Origin: Clostridia bacterium
GTDB taxonomy: Bacteria; Bacillota; Clostridia; TANB77; CAG-508
Direction of reading: 5' to 3'
Length of the DNA stretch: 39,453 nucleotides
NCBI GenBank assembly: GCA_017458285.1
Contig: JAFTFU010000016.1
Location: forward strand, 1 to 39,453
This document shows, piece after piece, positions 16,853 through 26,897 of the stretch. The notes under the pieces are model-generated. The model was not told where the DNA came from. It was given only the letters and a program-made list of their open reading frames with translations, and made no database searches. Made by a program: the position numbers and the translations under genes. Positions within the stretch are counted from its first letter, which is position 1, and every line of letters starts with the position of its first letter.

Positions 16853-17232
16853 TGAAATTTGTAACTTCAAAAGTAAAGATAAATGTTCCTAAAATAAAGC
16901 AACTAGACAGAGCATCTATTACAGCATTAGAGAAAACTTTAAGTGCTCTACATACTGAAGTAGTAAAAGCTCAAGTAATGCCTTTTGATACTGGAAATAT
17001 GCAAAATGCAAGTACATTTGAAGATTATTCAAATAGCAAAAGTGGAAAAGTTAGTTTAAATACTGCAACACCTTATGCTAGAAGAATGTACTTTCATCCT
17101 GAATATAATTTCCAAACAAAAGAAAATGCAAATGCAAGAGGTAATTGGTACGAGCCATGGATAAGTGGTAAGGAAAAGAACTTTTGCTCAAAGGCATTTT
17201 CACAATTTTATAAAAAGGAGGCTGGCTTGTAA
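16852..17232 (+). CDS. Tail completion / HK97 gp10-like protein, 126 aa
   Basis: Contains MPFDTGNMQNAS and TATPYARRMYFHPE, the recognisable core of HK97 gp10/minor capsid-type tail completion proteins, plus the C-terminal ARGNWYEPW segment. It completes the head-tail joint. TAATG overlaps link it to the genes on both sides. Confidence 0.8.
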   Translation: MKFVTSKVKINVPKIKQLDRASITALEKTLSALHTEVVKAQVMPFDTGNMQNASTFEDYSNSKSGKVSLNTATPYARRMYFHPEYNFQTKENANARGNWYEPWISGKEKNFCSKAFSQFYKKEAGL

Positions 17233-17726
17233 TGTTAGGATTAGCAGATATAAAGGACTGGCTTATAAAACTAGATACAAAAACAGTTGCTGATATTAAT
17301 AAAATGGCAGTTAAAGATGTTCAAAATCTTTCTGTTAAGCAATTATTTAAGTCTGGTTATATAATAGCAGATCATTTTTATATAGGTAAATTAGATAATA
17401 AAAAAGAAAAATCCATTGGAGTATATCAATTGCAAACAAGCAATCCTCCTAATGTTGCAATTGGAGGATTGAGTAATACAAAAAGTTATGAAAAATCCGT
17501 TAGTATTTTAGTTCACTGGAACAAAAATGCTAAGGAAACAGAACTCAAAGCTCTTGAATTATATTATAAATTGTTTAATTCAAGGGACTTTATGATTAAT
17601 GATTATAAAGTAAATTATATTAGTTTGCTTGTACCTGAACCTGTAGATGTTGGAACAGATGATTCCAATGTTTATGAGAGAGTAATACAAGCAACTTTTT
17701 ATTATGAATTGAAAAAGGAGGAATAA
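17232..17726 (+). CDS. Tail terminator protein, 164 aa
   Basis: Size, acidic/neutral mixed fold and position just before the tube protein fit tail terminator proteins (SPP1 gp17/lambda gpU role), which cap the growing tube. It includes a helix-rich N-terminus and a beta-rich C-terminus ending ERVIQATFYYELKKEE. The family is inferred from synteny more than from a sharp motif. Confidence 0.72.
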   Translation: MLGLADIKDWLIKLDTKTVADINKMAVKDVQNLSVKQLFKSGYIIADHFYIGKLDNKKEKSIGVYQLQTSNPPNVAIGGLSNTKSYEKSVSILVHWNKNAKETELKALELYYKLFNSRDFMINDYKVNYISLLVPEPVDVGTDDSNVYERVIQATFYYELKKEE

Positions 17727-17729
17727 ACC

Positions 17730-18179
17730 ATGGCAACTGTAACAAGTGGAGTTTATCCAGTTTTTAATAATATTTTTAAAATTGGAATTAAAGGAAATGA
17801 CTCAAAAGACGCAGACATGAAAGCAATTGCAGACTGTGAAACATTTTCTTTGTCAATGGATAATAATGTCGAAGAATGGACACCAATGACAACAGAAGGT
17901 TGGATCAGAAGAATGCAAACTGGTAAAGGATTTTCAATCAGTATTTCTGGTAAAAGAAATGTTGGAGATGATGGAAATGACTATGTCGCATCAAAGCTAT
18001 TCGCAACTGGTGCAGATGTAGAAACAAAATTTGAATGGGAATTTGCAGATGGTACTAAGGTATCATTTGACTGTATTATTTCTGTATCAAATGCTGGTAC
18101 AGGAGACAGCACAAATGTTGCACCTTTAGAATTTGAGGTTATGTCAAATGGAAAACCAACAGTAACACCAGCAGCATAA
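17730..18179 (+). CDS. Major tail (tube) protein, 149 aa
   Basis: Begins MATVTSGVYPVFNNIFKIGI. It includes the tail-tube pattern CETFSLSMDNNVEEWTPMTT, then GFSISISGKRNVGDDGND and a final beta strand block. It ends with a strong terminator, common after abundant tail tube genes. It forms the stacked rings of the non-contractile tail. Confidence 0.85.
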   Translation: MATVTSGVYPVFNNIFKIGIKGNDSKDADMKAIADCETFSLSMDNNVEEWTPMTTEGWIRRMQTGKGFSISISGKRNVGDDGNDYVASKLFATGADVETKFEWEFADGTKVSFDCIISVSNAGTGDSTNVAPLEFEVMSNGKPTVTPAA

Positions 18180-18183
18180 AACG

Positions 18184-18220
18184 AGCCTCAGTATTTCGGT
18201 ACTGGGGCTTATTTTTTTTA
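18184..18220 (+). terminator. Strong rho-independent terminator after the tail tube gene
   Basis: AGCCTCAGTA (18184-18193) pairs with TACTGGGGCT (18200-18209), 10 pairs including one G-U, loop TTTCGG, then a long T-tract. It would reduce transcription of tail assembly genes relative to capsid and tube genes. Confidence 0.88.
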
Positions 18221-18249
18221 TTAAAAATTAAATTTAGGAGGAATTAAAA

Positions 18250-18564
18250 ATGGCAAATAGTATTGATATTAGTGCAAAATTAAAAAAAGAGCCTATTAAG
18301 ATAAAATTAACAGAAGATAAGGAATATGAAGTAGACAATAGTGCTGAAACTTTTGTTGTAGTTCAAGAAAAATTAAAGGATAAAGAATTTAGTATTGATG
18401 TTATGTATGAAGTAATTGAAATATTAATGGGAAAAGAAGCATTGAAAGAAATACAAGATATGAAATTGTCTGTAAATGGAATCGAGAGTGTAATCATCGG
18501 TTTAATGGCAGCAGTAAATGAAATATCTTATGAGGAAATGGAGAAACGATTTCCAAAACAGTAG
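18250..18564 (+). CDS. Tail assembly chaperone, upstream ORF, 104 aa
   Basis: Short acidic/lysine-rich protein between tube and tape measure genes, the constant position of gpG-like tail assembly chaperones that hold the tape measure protein. SD AGGAGG precedes the ATG. The reading frame ends at TAG 18562-18564. The downstream ORF overlaps by 47 bases in a different frame, with a stop directly in front of its first ATG and no ribosome-binding site. A +1 (or -2) programmed frameshift probably makes a longer gpGT-type product as well. Confidence 0.82.
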   Translation: MANSIDISAKLKKEPIKIKLTEDKEYEVDNSAETFVVVQEKLKDKEFSIDVMYEVIEILMGKEALKEIQDMKLSVNGIESVIIGLMAAVNEISYEEMEKRFPKQ

Positions 18565-18907
18565 TGAATCATATTATGACTTAATTGATGATTTTGATTT
18601 GATAGAGAGTTCATTTGCTCAACAATATGGAATTAGATTAAGAAAAGAAATAGACACAATGAAATGGGGAGAGTTTTCTAGTCTATTAAGTGGACTAAAT
18701 GGAGACACAGCCCTTGGTAATATTGTGAGAATTAGGAGTGAAAAAGATCCAAAAGTCCTTAAAAACTTTACTAAAAATGAAAAGGAAATCAGGTCAAAAT
18801 GGTTAAATAAAAATGCTAAACAAGTAAGTCGTGAAAACTACGAACAAGCTATGGAAAACTTTAAGAATATGTTTAAAGCTATGGCAAAACAAAACGAAGA
18901 GAAATGA
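18518..18907 (+). CDS. Tail assembly chaperone, downstream ORF (Gp15-like), probably expressed by frameshift
   Basis: The conserved part starts around YYDLIDDFDLIESSFAQQYG and continues MKWGEFSSLLSGLNGDTALG, which resembles the C-terminal half of the bacteriophage Gp15 family. The first ATG (18518) lies inside the upstream gene and has no SD. A TAA stands immediately before it, so any shift must occur between 18518 and 18561. TTTC at 18550-18553 and the CCAAAACAG run near the TAG are candidate slip sites. The fusion would be roughly 215-220 aa. Confidence 0.78.
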   Translation: MKYLMRKWRNDFQNSSESYYDLIDDFDLIESSFAQQYGIRLRKEIDTMKWGEFSSLLSGLNGDTALGNIVRIRSEKDPKVLKNFTKNEKEIRSKWLNKNAKQVSRENYEQAMENFKNMFKAMAKQNEEK

Positions 18908-18917
18908 GGTGGGAAAA

Positions 18918-21900
18918 TTGAGTCAAAATGTAGGAGAGATAGATTTAAGTCTTATACTGAATAGTGATAAATTTAGTTCCCAATTAAAAAATATAGAGGG
19001 ACAAGCAAATCAAGCCTCATCAAAAATTTCTGGAGCTTTAAAAGGAATTGGTAAAGCAGCACTCGCTGCTTTTTCTATTGCTGCGATAACTAAATTTGGA
19101 AAAGCATGTGTAGATGTAGCAACAGAAACAAGTAATGCATGGATAGGATTAAATTCTATACTAACAGGTCAAGGAAAGAGTTTCTCGCAAGCTCAAAAAT
19201 TTATTCAAGATTATGTTAGTGATGGTTTAGTTCCATTGAATAATGCTGTTGGTGCATATAAGAACTTAGCTTTAAGAGGTTATAGTTCAGACCAAATACA
19301 AAAAACAATGACCGCTTTGAAAAATAGTGCAACATTTGCAAGGCAAAGCACTTATTCTTTAGGTGATGCAGTTCAAACCGCAACAGAAGGTTTGAAAAAT
19401 GAAAATTCTGTTGTTGTTGATAATGCAGGTGTAACAAAAAATGTAGCAAAAATGTGGGAAGACTATGCAAAATCAATAGGAAAAACAACAAATCAATTAA
19501 CACAAGCTGAAAAGATAGAAGCGGAAGTTAACGGAATATTAGAAGAAACAAAATTCCAAAGTAATGATGCTGCGATTTATGCAAATACTTATGCTGGGAA
19601 ATTAGCACAGTTAAATTCTGCATTTACTAATATGAAGGTAGCAATAGGAAATGTAATACAGCCTATTGCAAAATTATTTATTCCAATGATAACTGCTGCA
19701 GCGAATGCAGTAACAAAATTATTTACTGCTATTGCTGGTTTAATGTCTATGTTTGGATTAAAAGCAGATAGTGTTGAAACTGTCTCAAAAGGACTTGGAG
19801 GAATGGCAGACAGTGCGGATAAAGCATCCGATGCTGTAAAAGGTGTTGGAGATAATGCTAGCAAAACCGCAAAGAAAGCAAAGAAGGCAGCACAGCAATT
19901 AGCTGGCTTTGATGAAATGAATAAGCTATCAGAGCCAAGCGATAGTAGTTCAGGTAGTGGTTCAGGAGGAGCAGGAGGCGGAGCTTCTGCGTTGGCTGAT
20001 GCATTAGATGTAACAACTAATATACAACAAGATACATCTGCATTTGATGGTATGCTTGATAAAGTAAAAGAATTGGCAAGTATATTCAAAGAAGGCTTTA
20101 ATATTAGCTTTGGAGACACTAACTTTGATGGAATAATTGGGCATTTACAAGGAATAAAAGAAAGCATAATTGATATTTGGACAGATCCTGATGTATTAAA
20201 TTCTGCAGGTCAATGGGTAGATACAATGTTATTTTCATTAGGTCAAGCAGTAGGAGCGGTTGCAAGAATAGGTGTAAACATAGTAGAGGGCTTATTAGGA
20301 AGCATCGATAAATATTTGTCACAAAATATTGATAGAATAAAAACTCATATATGTAATATGTTTGATATTTCAAGCGAAGACATGGCTTTGACAGGTAATT
20401 TATGGCAAGCATTGGGAGAAATATCTGATGTATTTAGTGGAGATACTGCTAAACAAATTGGAGCAAATATTATAGCGATGTTTGCTAATCCTTTTATGAG
20501 TTTACAAGAGTTTTGTGCAAAATTTGTTAAGGATATAAAAGGTGTATTATTCCAGCCAATAATAGACAATGCAGAAAAAATAAAAACCACATTTGAAAAT
20601 GTACTAGAACCTATAAAAACGGTAACAGGTACACTAGCAGAGGCAATGACTTATGTTGGCGATAAATGGAACGAAGTATATGACACATACATAAGCCCAT
20701 TTATGGAAAGCTTAAAAACAGGCTTAAGTGATACTTTTAGCAAGTTTTTAGATGTGTATAATGAATATGTTGTTCCATTTTTAGATAATGTAGCAAACGG
20801 AATTAATACATTATGGACAGAACATTTAAAACCTTTAGTAGATAAAATCGGAGAATTAATTGGATCTATTGTAAATGCATTGAAAGTGTTATGGGAAAAA
20901 TGGTTAAAACCTATTGTTGACTGGGTTATTCAAAATGTATTACCTAAATTAGTTCCAGTATTTGAAGGTTTATGGAATACAATAAAAAATATATTCGGAC
21001 ATATTGCAGATGCAATTGGTGGAATAATAGATTTCTTCAAAGGCTTAATAGACTTTATTGTTGGAGTATTTACTGGAGATTGGAATAAAGCATGGGAAGG
21101 AATTAAAACAGCATTTAGTGGAATATGGAATGCAATTAAAGGAATAGTGCAAGCAGTATGGGAAGCAATAAAAGGAATTGTAACCAATACAATTAATATT
21201 ATAAAAACTGTAATTTCAACAGTATTTAGTGCTATACAAACTATTATAACTAATATTTGGAATGGCATTAAAACATTTATTACAAATATTTGGAATGGTA
21301 TTAAAGATATGATTTCAAATGTAATAAACGGAATAAAAAATACTGTAACAAATGTATTTAATAGTATAAAGACAAGCATTACTAATATATGGAATAATAT
21401 AGTAACGACCATAACAAATGTATGGAACACAATTAAGACAAGAGTAAAAGAAGGTGCACAAGGTGCTTGGAATGCAATTACAGGAATATTTAGTGGAATC
21501 GCAAACTGGTTTAAAAATATATTTACTCAAGCATGGACTAATGTTAAGAATGTATTTAGTACAGGTGGAAAAATATTTGATGGTATAAAAGAAGGAATAG
21601 TAAACTTCTTTAAGACAATAGTTAATGGAATTATAAGTGGTATTAATAAAGTAATAGCAGTTCCATTTAATGCAATCAATAATATATTACAAAAAATACA
21701 CGATATAGACATTTTAGGAGTGAAGCCATTTACTTGGGTTCATAAATTTAGTGTTCCTGAAATTCCTAAACTTGCACAAGGTGGTTATGTTGAGGCAAAT
21801 ACACCAAGATTAGCAGTAGTCGGAGATAATAGAACGCAAGGAGAAATTATTTCTCCAGTAGACAAGATGCGTGAGACATTCTTAAGTGCATTACAAGAAT

Positions 21901-22046
21901 TTAAAAATATGAATACTGGACTTGGTGGCGATTATGTTCCAATAGAGATTAATATACCAATTTCTTTAGATGGCGAGGAAATACAAAGATTACAAGATGA
22001 GAGAAAAGCAAGATTAGCACTTGCCACGAACGGAAGGAGGTATTAA
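18918..22046 (+). CDS. Tail tape measure protein, 1042 aa
   Basis: The start is set at TTG 18918 because GAGGTGGG lies just upstream and the protein then begins MSQNVGEIDLSLILNSDKF, a usual tape measure N-terminus. It has a transmembrane-like alanine-rich region, a glycine-serine linker (SSGSGSGGAGGG at about 350) and, from roughly residue 700 on, many tandem 11-residue-type repeats with W-N-x-I-K. These are typical rod-forming repeats. It sets tail length. By the usual 1.5 A per residue rule this would be a tail of about 150 nm (inference). Confidence 0.93.
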   Translation: MSQNVGEIDLSLILNSDKFSSQLKNIEGQANQASSKISGALKGIGKAALAAFSIAAITKFGKACVDVATETSNAWIGLNSILTGQGKSFSQAQKFIQDYVSDGLVPLNNAVGAYKNLALRGYSSDQIQKTMTALKNSATFARQSTYSLGDAVQTATEGLKNENSVVVDNAGVTKNVAKMWEDYAKSIGKTTNQLTQAEKIEAEVNGILEETKFQSNDAAIYANTYAGKLAQLNSAFTNMKVAIGNVIQPIAKLFIPMITAAANAVTKLFTAIAGLMSMFGLKADSVETVSKGLGGMADSADKASDAVKGVGDNASKTAKKAKKAAQQLAGFDEMNKLSEPSDSSSGSGSGGAGGGASALADALDVTTNIQQDTSAFDGMLDKVKELASIFKEGFNISFGDTNFDGIIGHLQGIKESIIDIWTDPDVLNSAGQWVDTMLFSLGQAVGAVARIGVNIVEGLLGSIDKYLSQNIDRIKTHICNMFDISSEDMALTGNLWQALGEISDVFSGDTAKQIGANIIAMFANPFMSLQEFCAKFVKDIKGVLFQPIIDNAEKIKTTFENVLEPIKTVTGTLAEAMTYVGDKWNEVYDTYISPFMESLKTGLSDTFSKFLDVYNEYVVPFLDNVANGINTLWTEHLKPLVDKIGELIGSIVNALKVLWEKWLKPIVDWVIQNVLPKLVPVFEGLWNTIKNIFGHIADAIGGIIDFFKGLIDFIVGVFTGDWNKAWEGIKTAFSGIWNAIKGIVQAVWEAIKGIVTNTINIIKTVISTVFSAIQTIITNIWNGIKTFITNIWNGIKDMISNVINGIKNTVTNVFNSIKTSITNIWNNIVTTITNVWNTIKTRVKEGAQGAWNAITGIFSGIANWFKNIFTQAWTNVKNVFSTGGKIFDGIKEGIVNFFKTIVNGIISGINKVIAVPFNAINNILQKIHDIDILGVKPFTWVHKFSVPEIPKLAQGGYVEANTPRLAVVGDNRTQGEIISPVDKMRETFLSALQEFKNMNTGLGGDYVPIEINIPISLDGEEIQRLQDERKARLALATNGRRY

Positions 22047-22048
22047 TT

Positions 22049-22450
22049 ATGGCTAGATATAGTGGAGACTTAATAAAACTAAATGGTAAAAGTTATAAAT
22101 GTATTACATCTTATAAAGTTCAAAGAAACAAGTTATGGAGTTCTGATACAGGAAGAAATATGGCTGGAGTTATGAAAGGAACTCTAATAGGGAATTTCCC
22201 TAAAATACAATTAGAAATCGAGCCTTTAGATGCTGCAGAAATGAGAGAATTAGAACTCATTTTTGATTCAGCATCTTTTTCTGTAGAATATTACAATAAT
22301 AAATATGGTTGTACTTGTACTGCAGATTATTACGCAAACGATTATGATGAAGAATTGAATATAGAGAGATTTCCAGAACTTAAATATAAGGCATTTGCAG
22401 TCAATCTAATACCAAATGAGGGGGAAGATAGGCATGTTAAAAACAACTAA
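22049..22450 (+). CDS. Small distal tail protein, 133 aa
   Basis: Directly follows the tape measure with SD GGAAGGAGG. A beta-rich protein (GDLIKLNGKSYKCITSYKV, then EIEPLDAAEMRELELIFDSA) of the size of compact distal tail (Dit-like) hub proteins in Firmicutes siphophages. Two cysteines in GCTCTADYY. It overlaps the next gene by 17 bases. The Dit role is inferred from gene order. Confidence 0.65.
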   Translation: MARYSGDLIKLNGKSYKCITSYKVQRNKLWSSDTGRNMAGVMKGTLIGNFPKIQLEIEPLDAAEMRELELIFDSASFSVEYYNNKYGCTCTADYYANDYDEELNIERFPELKYKAFAVNLIPNEGEDRHVKNN

Positions 22451-24545
22451 AACATTTAAAAATAAAATGAAAGTTTATGGAAAACAGCTGAATATCTTAC
22501 TTGGATTTGGTCAAACCAAATTAGACAAAACTCATGTAAAAAAATTAGATTTGTCTGTAAATGGAGATTTGTTTACTTCTATTATGAGGCAAGTAGACAT
22601 AGAAATAGAAAATTACACAACAATAGATAAAAGCAAAATAATGACAGTAAAAGAAGTCCACGAAGCACAAGTAAGAAGAATAGATAGAACACAAGTAAAA
22701 TATTTAGCAGAAGACCAGGACAAAGAATATACGGTTGATGATGTTCACAAAATGAGTGTTGGAAAAATGGACAATACAAGAATAAAATTCTTAATTCCAC
22801 ACGATAAAAGAGAAAATATAGAAAATGCATCAGTTATAAATATTCAAATTGGTGTTAGAACATCAGAATTTGATGATTATGAGTATATAGACTGGGGAGA
22901 ATTTGTTGTATATGACAAAGAAGAAAAAATTGACACTAGATCATTGAAATTGCATCTATATGACCACATGATAGATAGTCATATAAAATATACAGACAGT
23001 CCTCTTACTCTTGATTACTCTACAGGTGATGTTACAGTTTTAGATTTGTTAAGAGCTATTTGTAATAAATTCGGTTGGACTTTAAAAACAGTTGATTTTG
23101 CGAATGCAAATAAAATAATAAGTGAAGACAAGTATGCAGAATTAACTGATTTTACATATAGAGATATTTTAGACGAAATCGCAGCAGTAGCTGGTGGTTT
23201 TATTAAAATTATAAATAAAGATTTATATGTAGCATATCCAACAGAAACAGGAGAAATCATTGATGAAAACGACCTTGAAAAACTTACATTAGGCAAAAAA
23301 ATAGGTGCATATAACACAATGGTGTTGGGTAGAAGTCCACAAGAAGATAATATTTATTATCCAAGTTCTGCACCTGCTTCTGGTAGGGTTTCAATAAGAA
23401 TAGATAATAATCAAATCATGGATAGAAATAGAAGTGATTTTATTGAAGAAATATACAATCACATAAATGGTTTATCTTATTATGTATTTGATTATAAATC
23501 TTTCGGATTTGGATATTATGAGTTCGGAGATATTGTTACATTAAAGGATTTACACGAAAACGAATATAAAACAATATTGTTTAATATTACCGTAGAAATA
23601 ACTTCAGGAATAAAAGAAAAGGCAAATACTAAAGAACCAAAATATAGTGAAACCAAATATCAATACGCAACAAGTATTGAAAAAAGAGTCACAAATACTG
23701 AAATTATTACTAATAAGCAAGAAGGTAAGATCCAAGAAATAATTGAAGAACAGACTGGTGCAAGTTCAAGAATGAACTTGTTAGAATCAACTATAAATGA
23801 AACAAAAAGGACAATAAGTGATTATCAAAGCGAAACTGATAATAAAATGGCAGAATTTAAGGAAAGCCTTGATGGACTAAACATTAATTTGAAAAATAAT
23901 AGTGGTAACAATATTTTCTATTATGATACTGACTTTTGGAATGGAGATGTACTTGAAAGCTATATTGATACAGATACAAGAAAAAACACAGTAAGTGGAA
24001 TGGGTTATAAGCTATCAATAGGAAGTGTATCACAAGATGCTACTGTAAAAAATGATGTATATACAATTTCATTTTTATATAAAAATACAAATAAATTAGA
24101 TAACACAACTGTTGAAATTAACGGTATTGCAGAGAAGTTGGTATATACTGGAGATGAATGGAAAGAGTATGAAAAACAAATAAAAGTTACTGACAACAGA
24201 ATTATACTTACATTTACAACAGACATTAACGATGCAATAGAACTTGCTGATGTTATGGGAAATATTGGAGTAGAAAAACAAGCATGGTCTCAAAATCCAA
24301 ATGAAACACATACAGATACAGTTGATATAGGAAAAGGAATACAGGTAAATTCAAGCACATCTAATACATATACAAGAATGGATGCAGACGGATTTAGAAG
24401 TTTCAATTCATCAACTGGAGAGGTAACGACAGAATTAACAGACAAAGGTACTGTTACGAAAGAATTACAAGTAACAACTAAAGCAGAAATTACAGGCTTA
24501 TTATTCCAGGAAATTGAAGGACAAACCTGGATTTCAAAATTATAG
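22434..24545 (+). CDS. Tail-associated (Tal/baseplate) protein, 703 aa
   Basis: The start at 22434 is set by GAGGGGG ten bases upstream. The N-terminal ~400 residues are the baseplate hub-type part; the middle (about 430-490) is a coiled coil (QEGKIQEIIEEQTGASSRMN). The C-terminal part looks like a carbohydrate-binding-type beta sandwich, then VNSSTSNTYTRMDADGF before a C-terminal tail. This fits prophage endopeptidase tail/Tal proteins at the tail tip. No clear peptidase active site was recognised. Confidence 0.75.
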   Translation: MLKTTKTFKNKMKVYGKQLNILLGFGQTKLDKTHVKKLDLSVNGDLFTSIMRQVDIEIENYTTIDKSKIMTVKEVHEAQVRRIDRTQVKYLAEDQDKEYTVDDVHKMSVGKMDNTRIKFLIPHDKRENIENASVINIQIGVRTSEFDDYEYIDWGEFVVYDKEEKIDTRSLKLHLYDHMIDSHIKYTDSPLTLDYSTGDVTVLDLLRAICNKFGWTLKTVDFANANKIISEDKYAELTDFTYRDILDEIAAVAGGFIKIINKDLYVAYPTETGEIIDENDLEKLTLGKKIGAYNTMVLGRSPQEDNIYYPSSAPASGRVSIRIDNNQIMDRNRSDFIEEIYNHINGLSYYVFDYKSFGFGYYEFGDIVTLKDLHENEYKTILFNITVEITSGIKEKANTKEPKYSETKYQYATSIEKRVTNTEIITNKQEGKIQEIIEEQTGASSRMNLLESTINETKRTISDYQSETDNKMAEFKESLDGLNINLKNNSGNNIFYYDTDFWNGDVLESYIDTDTRKNTVSGMGYKLSIGSVSQDATVKNDVYTISFLYKNTNKLDNTTVEINGIAEKLVYTGDEWKEYEKQIKVTDNRIILTFTTDINDAIELADVMGNIGVEKQAWSQNPNETHTDTVDIGKGIQVNSSTSNTYTRMDADGFRSFNSSTGEVTTELTDKGTVTKELQVTTKAEITGLLFQEIEGQTWISKL

Positions 24546-24565
24546 GGAAAGGAGGATTTTAGATA

Positions 24566-26875
24566 ATGGCTTTAAGTGGAAGTGTGGCAACGAACTCAAG
24601 TAGTAATAGAAGTGTTACAGTTGAGTGGTCTGCAACGCAAGATGTTTCAAAAAATACTTCAAAAATATCTTGGAAAATTGTTGGAAGTGGTTCAGCGACT
24701 GGTTGGGTTAGAGTAAGTGAGTTGAGACTAACTATTGATGGATCACAAGAATATTATAGAGACTCAAGTAAACATACCGATTGCTATCAAGAAACAGTTT
24801 TAGCATCAGGGACAAAAACAATTACTCATGGCAACGATGGAAAGAAATCATTTAAAATAAAAATCGAAGCTGGTATTTATCAATGGGCAATCAATTGTAG
24901 TGGAGAAAAGTCTTTTGATTTAAATACAATTCCAAGAAACTTAGACAGCATTAGTATATCAGAAAGAGGTCATGGTTATAATTACATTCAAGTAAACTGG
25001 TCTTGTAGTCCTGCAAGAGATTATACGCAGTATTCATTAAATGGTGGAGCTTGGACTGATGCAGGAGATACAGTTGCAAGTGATGGCAAATCAGGATGGT
25101 TTAATATACCAAACCTAAAAGAAAGCACAAAATATACAGTAAAAGTAAGATTAAGAAGAAAAGACAGTCAATTATGGTCTGAATCAAATACTTTAACAAT
25201 TACAACAGCAAGTGGACATACAACTATTACTCAGTTTGTTGTAAATAAAGTAACTGGTAGAAGCGATCAATTAAAAATAACATGGGCTGCAGGAAATGCT
25301 TGTGATAAAGGTTGGTACTCTATTGATAATGGTAGTACATGGAAAGAAGGTTTGAGTTATCCAGACCAGGTAATTAGTGGTTTAAGTAGTGGAACTTCTT
25401 ATAAAATTAAAATCAGAGTAAGAAGACAAGACTCTCAAATGACAACTGATAGTGGAACAGTAACACAAACTACATATACACAAACAAAATTCACTAAAAA
25501 CAATGTAAATCATGTTAGTGGTTATAGTGGATTAAGTCAATTGCAAGTAGAGTGGGCAACAAATATTACAATTCAAAAATTAGAGCTGTCTTTGAATGAT
25601 GGTTCTAGCTGGACAGATAAAGGCAATCCTAATAGTACAAGTGGAACATTTACTATTACTAGTCTTTCAATGAACACTTATTATAATATAAAACTGAGAG
25701 CAACAAGTAAAGATGGTTCTGTTGTAGTTACTACAGGAACTATAAAACAAAATACTTACAATAAAGTAACTGGTAATTTGTATAAAAATGGAACAAAATT
25801 AAGTGTAACAACAGGAATACAATTAACTACTACTGACAAGTTAGAGTTTAAAGATATTTCTAATCCAGCAGGATGTACTTATAGAATATATTTTGAAACA
25901 CCAGACAATACAAGAAGAATTACACAAAGTGAAACAACAATAACTGCAGTACAAATACAAGCAATGTTTCAATATTTGCCTAACAGTAACTCGCAAGCAT
26001 TTAATGTAGGAATAGCAACAATGAATGGCAATACAGAAGCACAGTATGTTGATTTTTATGGTAATTTAGTAATTACTAATTCAAATCCTACTTTCAACAA
26101 TTTTACTTATGAAGATACAGATGCAACTTGCAAGGTATTGACTGGAGGTAACCAAGGAATAATAAAAGGGTACTCAGATGTAAAAATCAATATTTCCAAT
26201 GCAAATAAGGCAATTGGAAAAGACTATGCTACAATAACAAAATACAGAGCAGTTATTGGAGAAAAACAAAAAGAAATAGGATATTCTAGTTCTTCAAATG
26301 TCAGTGGACAAATTGATAATGTTTTAAGCAATGTTTTTACAGTATATGCAATAGATTCAAGAGGAAATTCTACAGCAAAACAAATTAGTCCAAGTGCTTT
26401 TTATGATTATTCAAACATAAAAATTACGAAAGCGGAAATTGCAAGAACAAATGGTGTAGGAGAAGAAACAGAATTATATTTTGAAGGAGAGTTTTGGCAT
26501 CAATCTTTTGGAAATATTACAAATAGCATTGTGCAATGTTATTATCAATATAAAACAACATCTTCAAATAACTGGGTAACTGGAGCAACAACATTAGAGT
26601 TAACAATCAATGGTAATAGATTTAGCTTTAGGGGACTTATTAAAGGTGATGATGGTGCAAAAGGATTTTCTGTAACTAATAATTTTAATGTAAAAATATT
26701 TGTCAAAGATAGATTATCACAATCTACATTTGATTTAATATTAGGTTCTGGAACACCGCAACTTGCTGTTACTCAGGAAGGAGTGGCAGTTGGTGGAATG
26801 TACAGGGCTGACTTAGGAGAGGGTTTGCAAATATACGGCAAACTCTTTTTAAATGGAGTAGAAATAAAAAATTAA
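24566..26875 (+). CDS. Tail fibre/baseplate protein with N-terminal DUF859-like and Fn3-like domains, 769 aa
   Basis: The N-terminal ~125 residues match the DUF859-type siphophage structural domain (GSVATNSSSNRSVTVEWSA). They are followed by three Fn3-like beta sandwiches with recurring YSLNGGAWTDAG / YTVKVRLRRKDSQLW-type strands at about 130-410. The C-terminus carries a GLQIYGKLFLNGVEI-type phage fibre end. Probably part of the host-binding device, next to the diversified fibre encoded downstream. Confidence 0.82.
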   Translation: MALSGSVATNSSSNRSVTVEWSATQDVSKNTSKISWKIVGSGSATGWVRVSELRLTIDGSQEYYRDSSKHTDCYQETVLASGTKTITHGNDGKKSFKIKIEAGIYQWAINCSGEKSFDLNTIPRNLDSISISERGHGYNYIQVNWSCSPARDYTQYSLNGGAWTDAGDTVASDGKSGWFNIPNLKESTKYTVKVRLRRKDSQLWSESNTLTITTASGHTTITQFVVNKVTGRSDQLKITWAAGNACDKGWYSIDNGSTWKEGLSYPDQVISGLSSGTSYKIKIRVRRQDSQMTTDSGTVTQTTYTQTKFTKNNVNHVSGYSGLSQLQVEWATNITIQKLELSLNDGSSWTDKGNPNSTSGTFTITSLSMNTYYNIKLRATSKDGSVVVTTGTIKQNTYNKVTGNLYKNGTKLSVTTGIQLTTTDKLEFKDISNPAGCTYRIYFETPDNTRRITQSETTITAVQIQAMFQYLPNSNSQAFNVGIATMNGNTEAQYVDFYGNLVITNSNPTFNNFTYEDTDATCKVLTGGNQGIIKGYSDVKINISNANKAIGKDYATITKYRAVIGEKQKEIGYSSSSNVSGQIDNVLSNVFTVYAIDSRGNSTAKQISPSAFYDYSNIKITKAEIARTNGVGEETELYFEGEFWHQSFGNITNSIVQCYYQYKTTSSNNWVTGATTLELTINGNRFSFRGLIKGDDGAKGFSVTNNFNVKIFVKDRLSQSTFDLILGSGTPQLAVTQEGVAVGGMYRADLGEGLQIYGKLFLNGVEIKN

Positions 26876-26897
26876 TAAATGAAAGGAGATTATAAAA

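Noticed and set aside
18831..18917. Longer tape measure start at GTG 18831
   Set aside because: It lies within the chaperone gene without an SD; TTG 18918 has GAGGTGGG and gives the expected N-terminus.
19216..21712. Several long open frames on the minus strand across the tape measure and other structural genes
   Set aside because: They mirror codon bias of the plus-strand genes, are Leu/Phe/Ile-rich nonsense-like, and lack SD sites.
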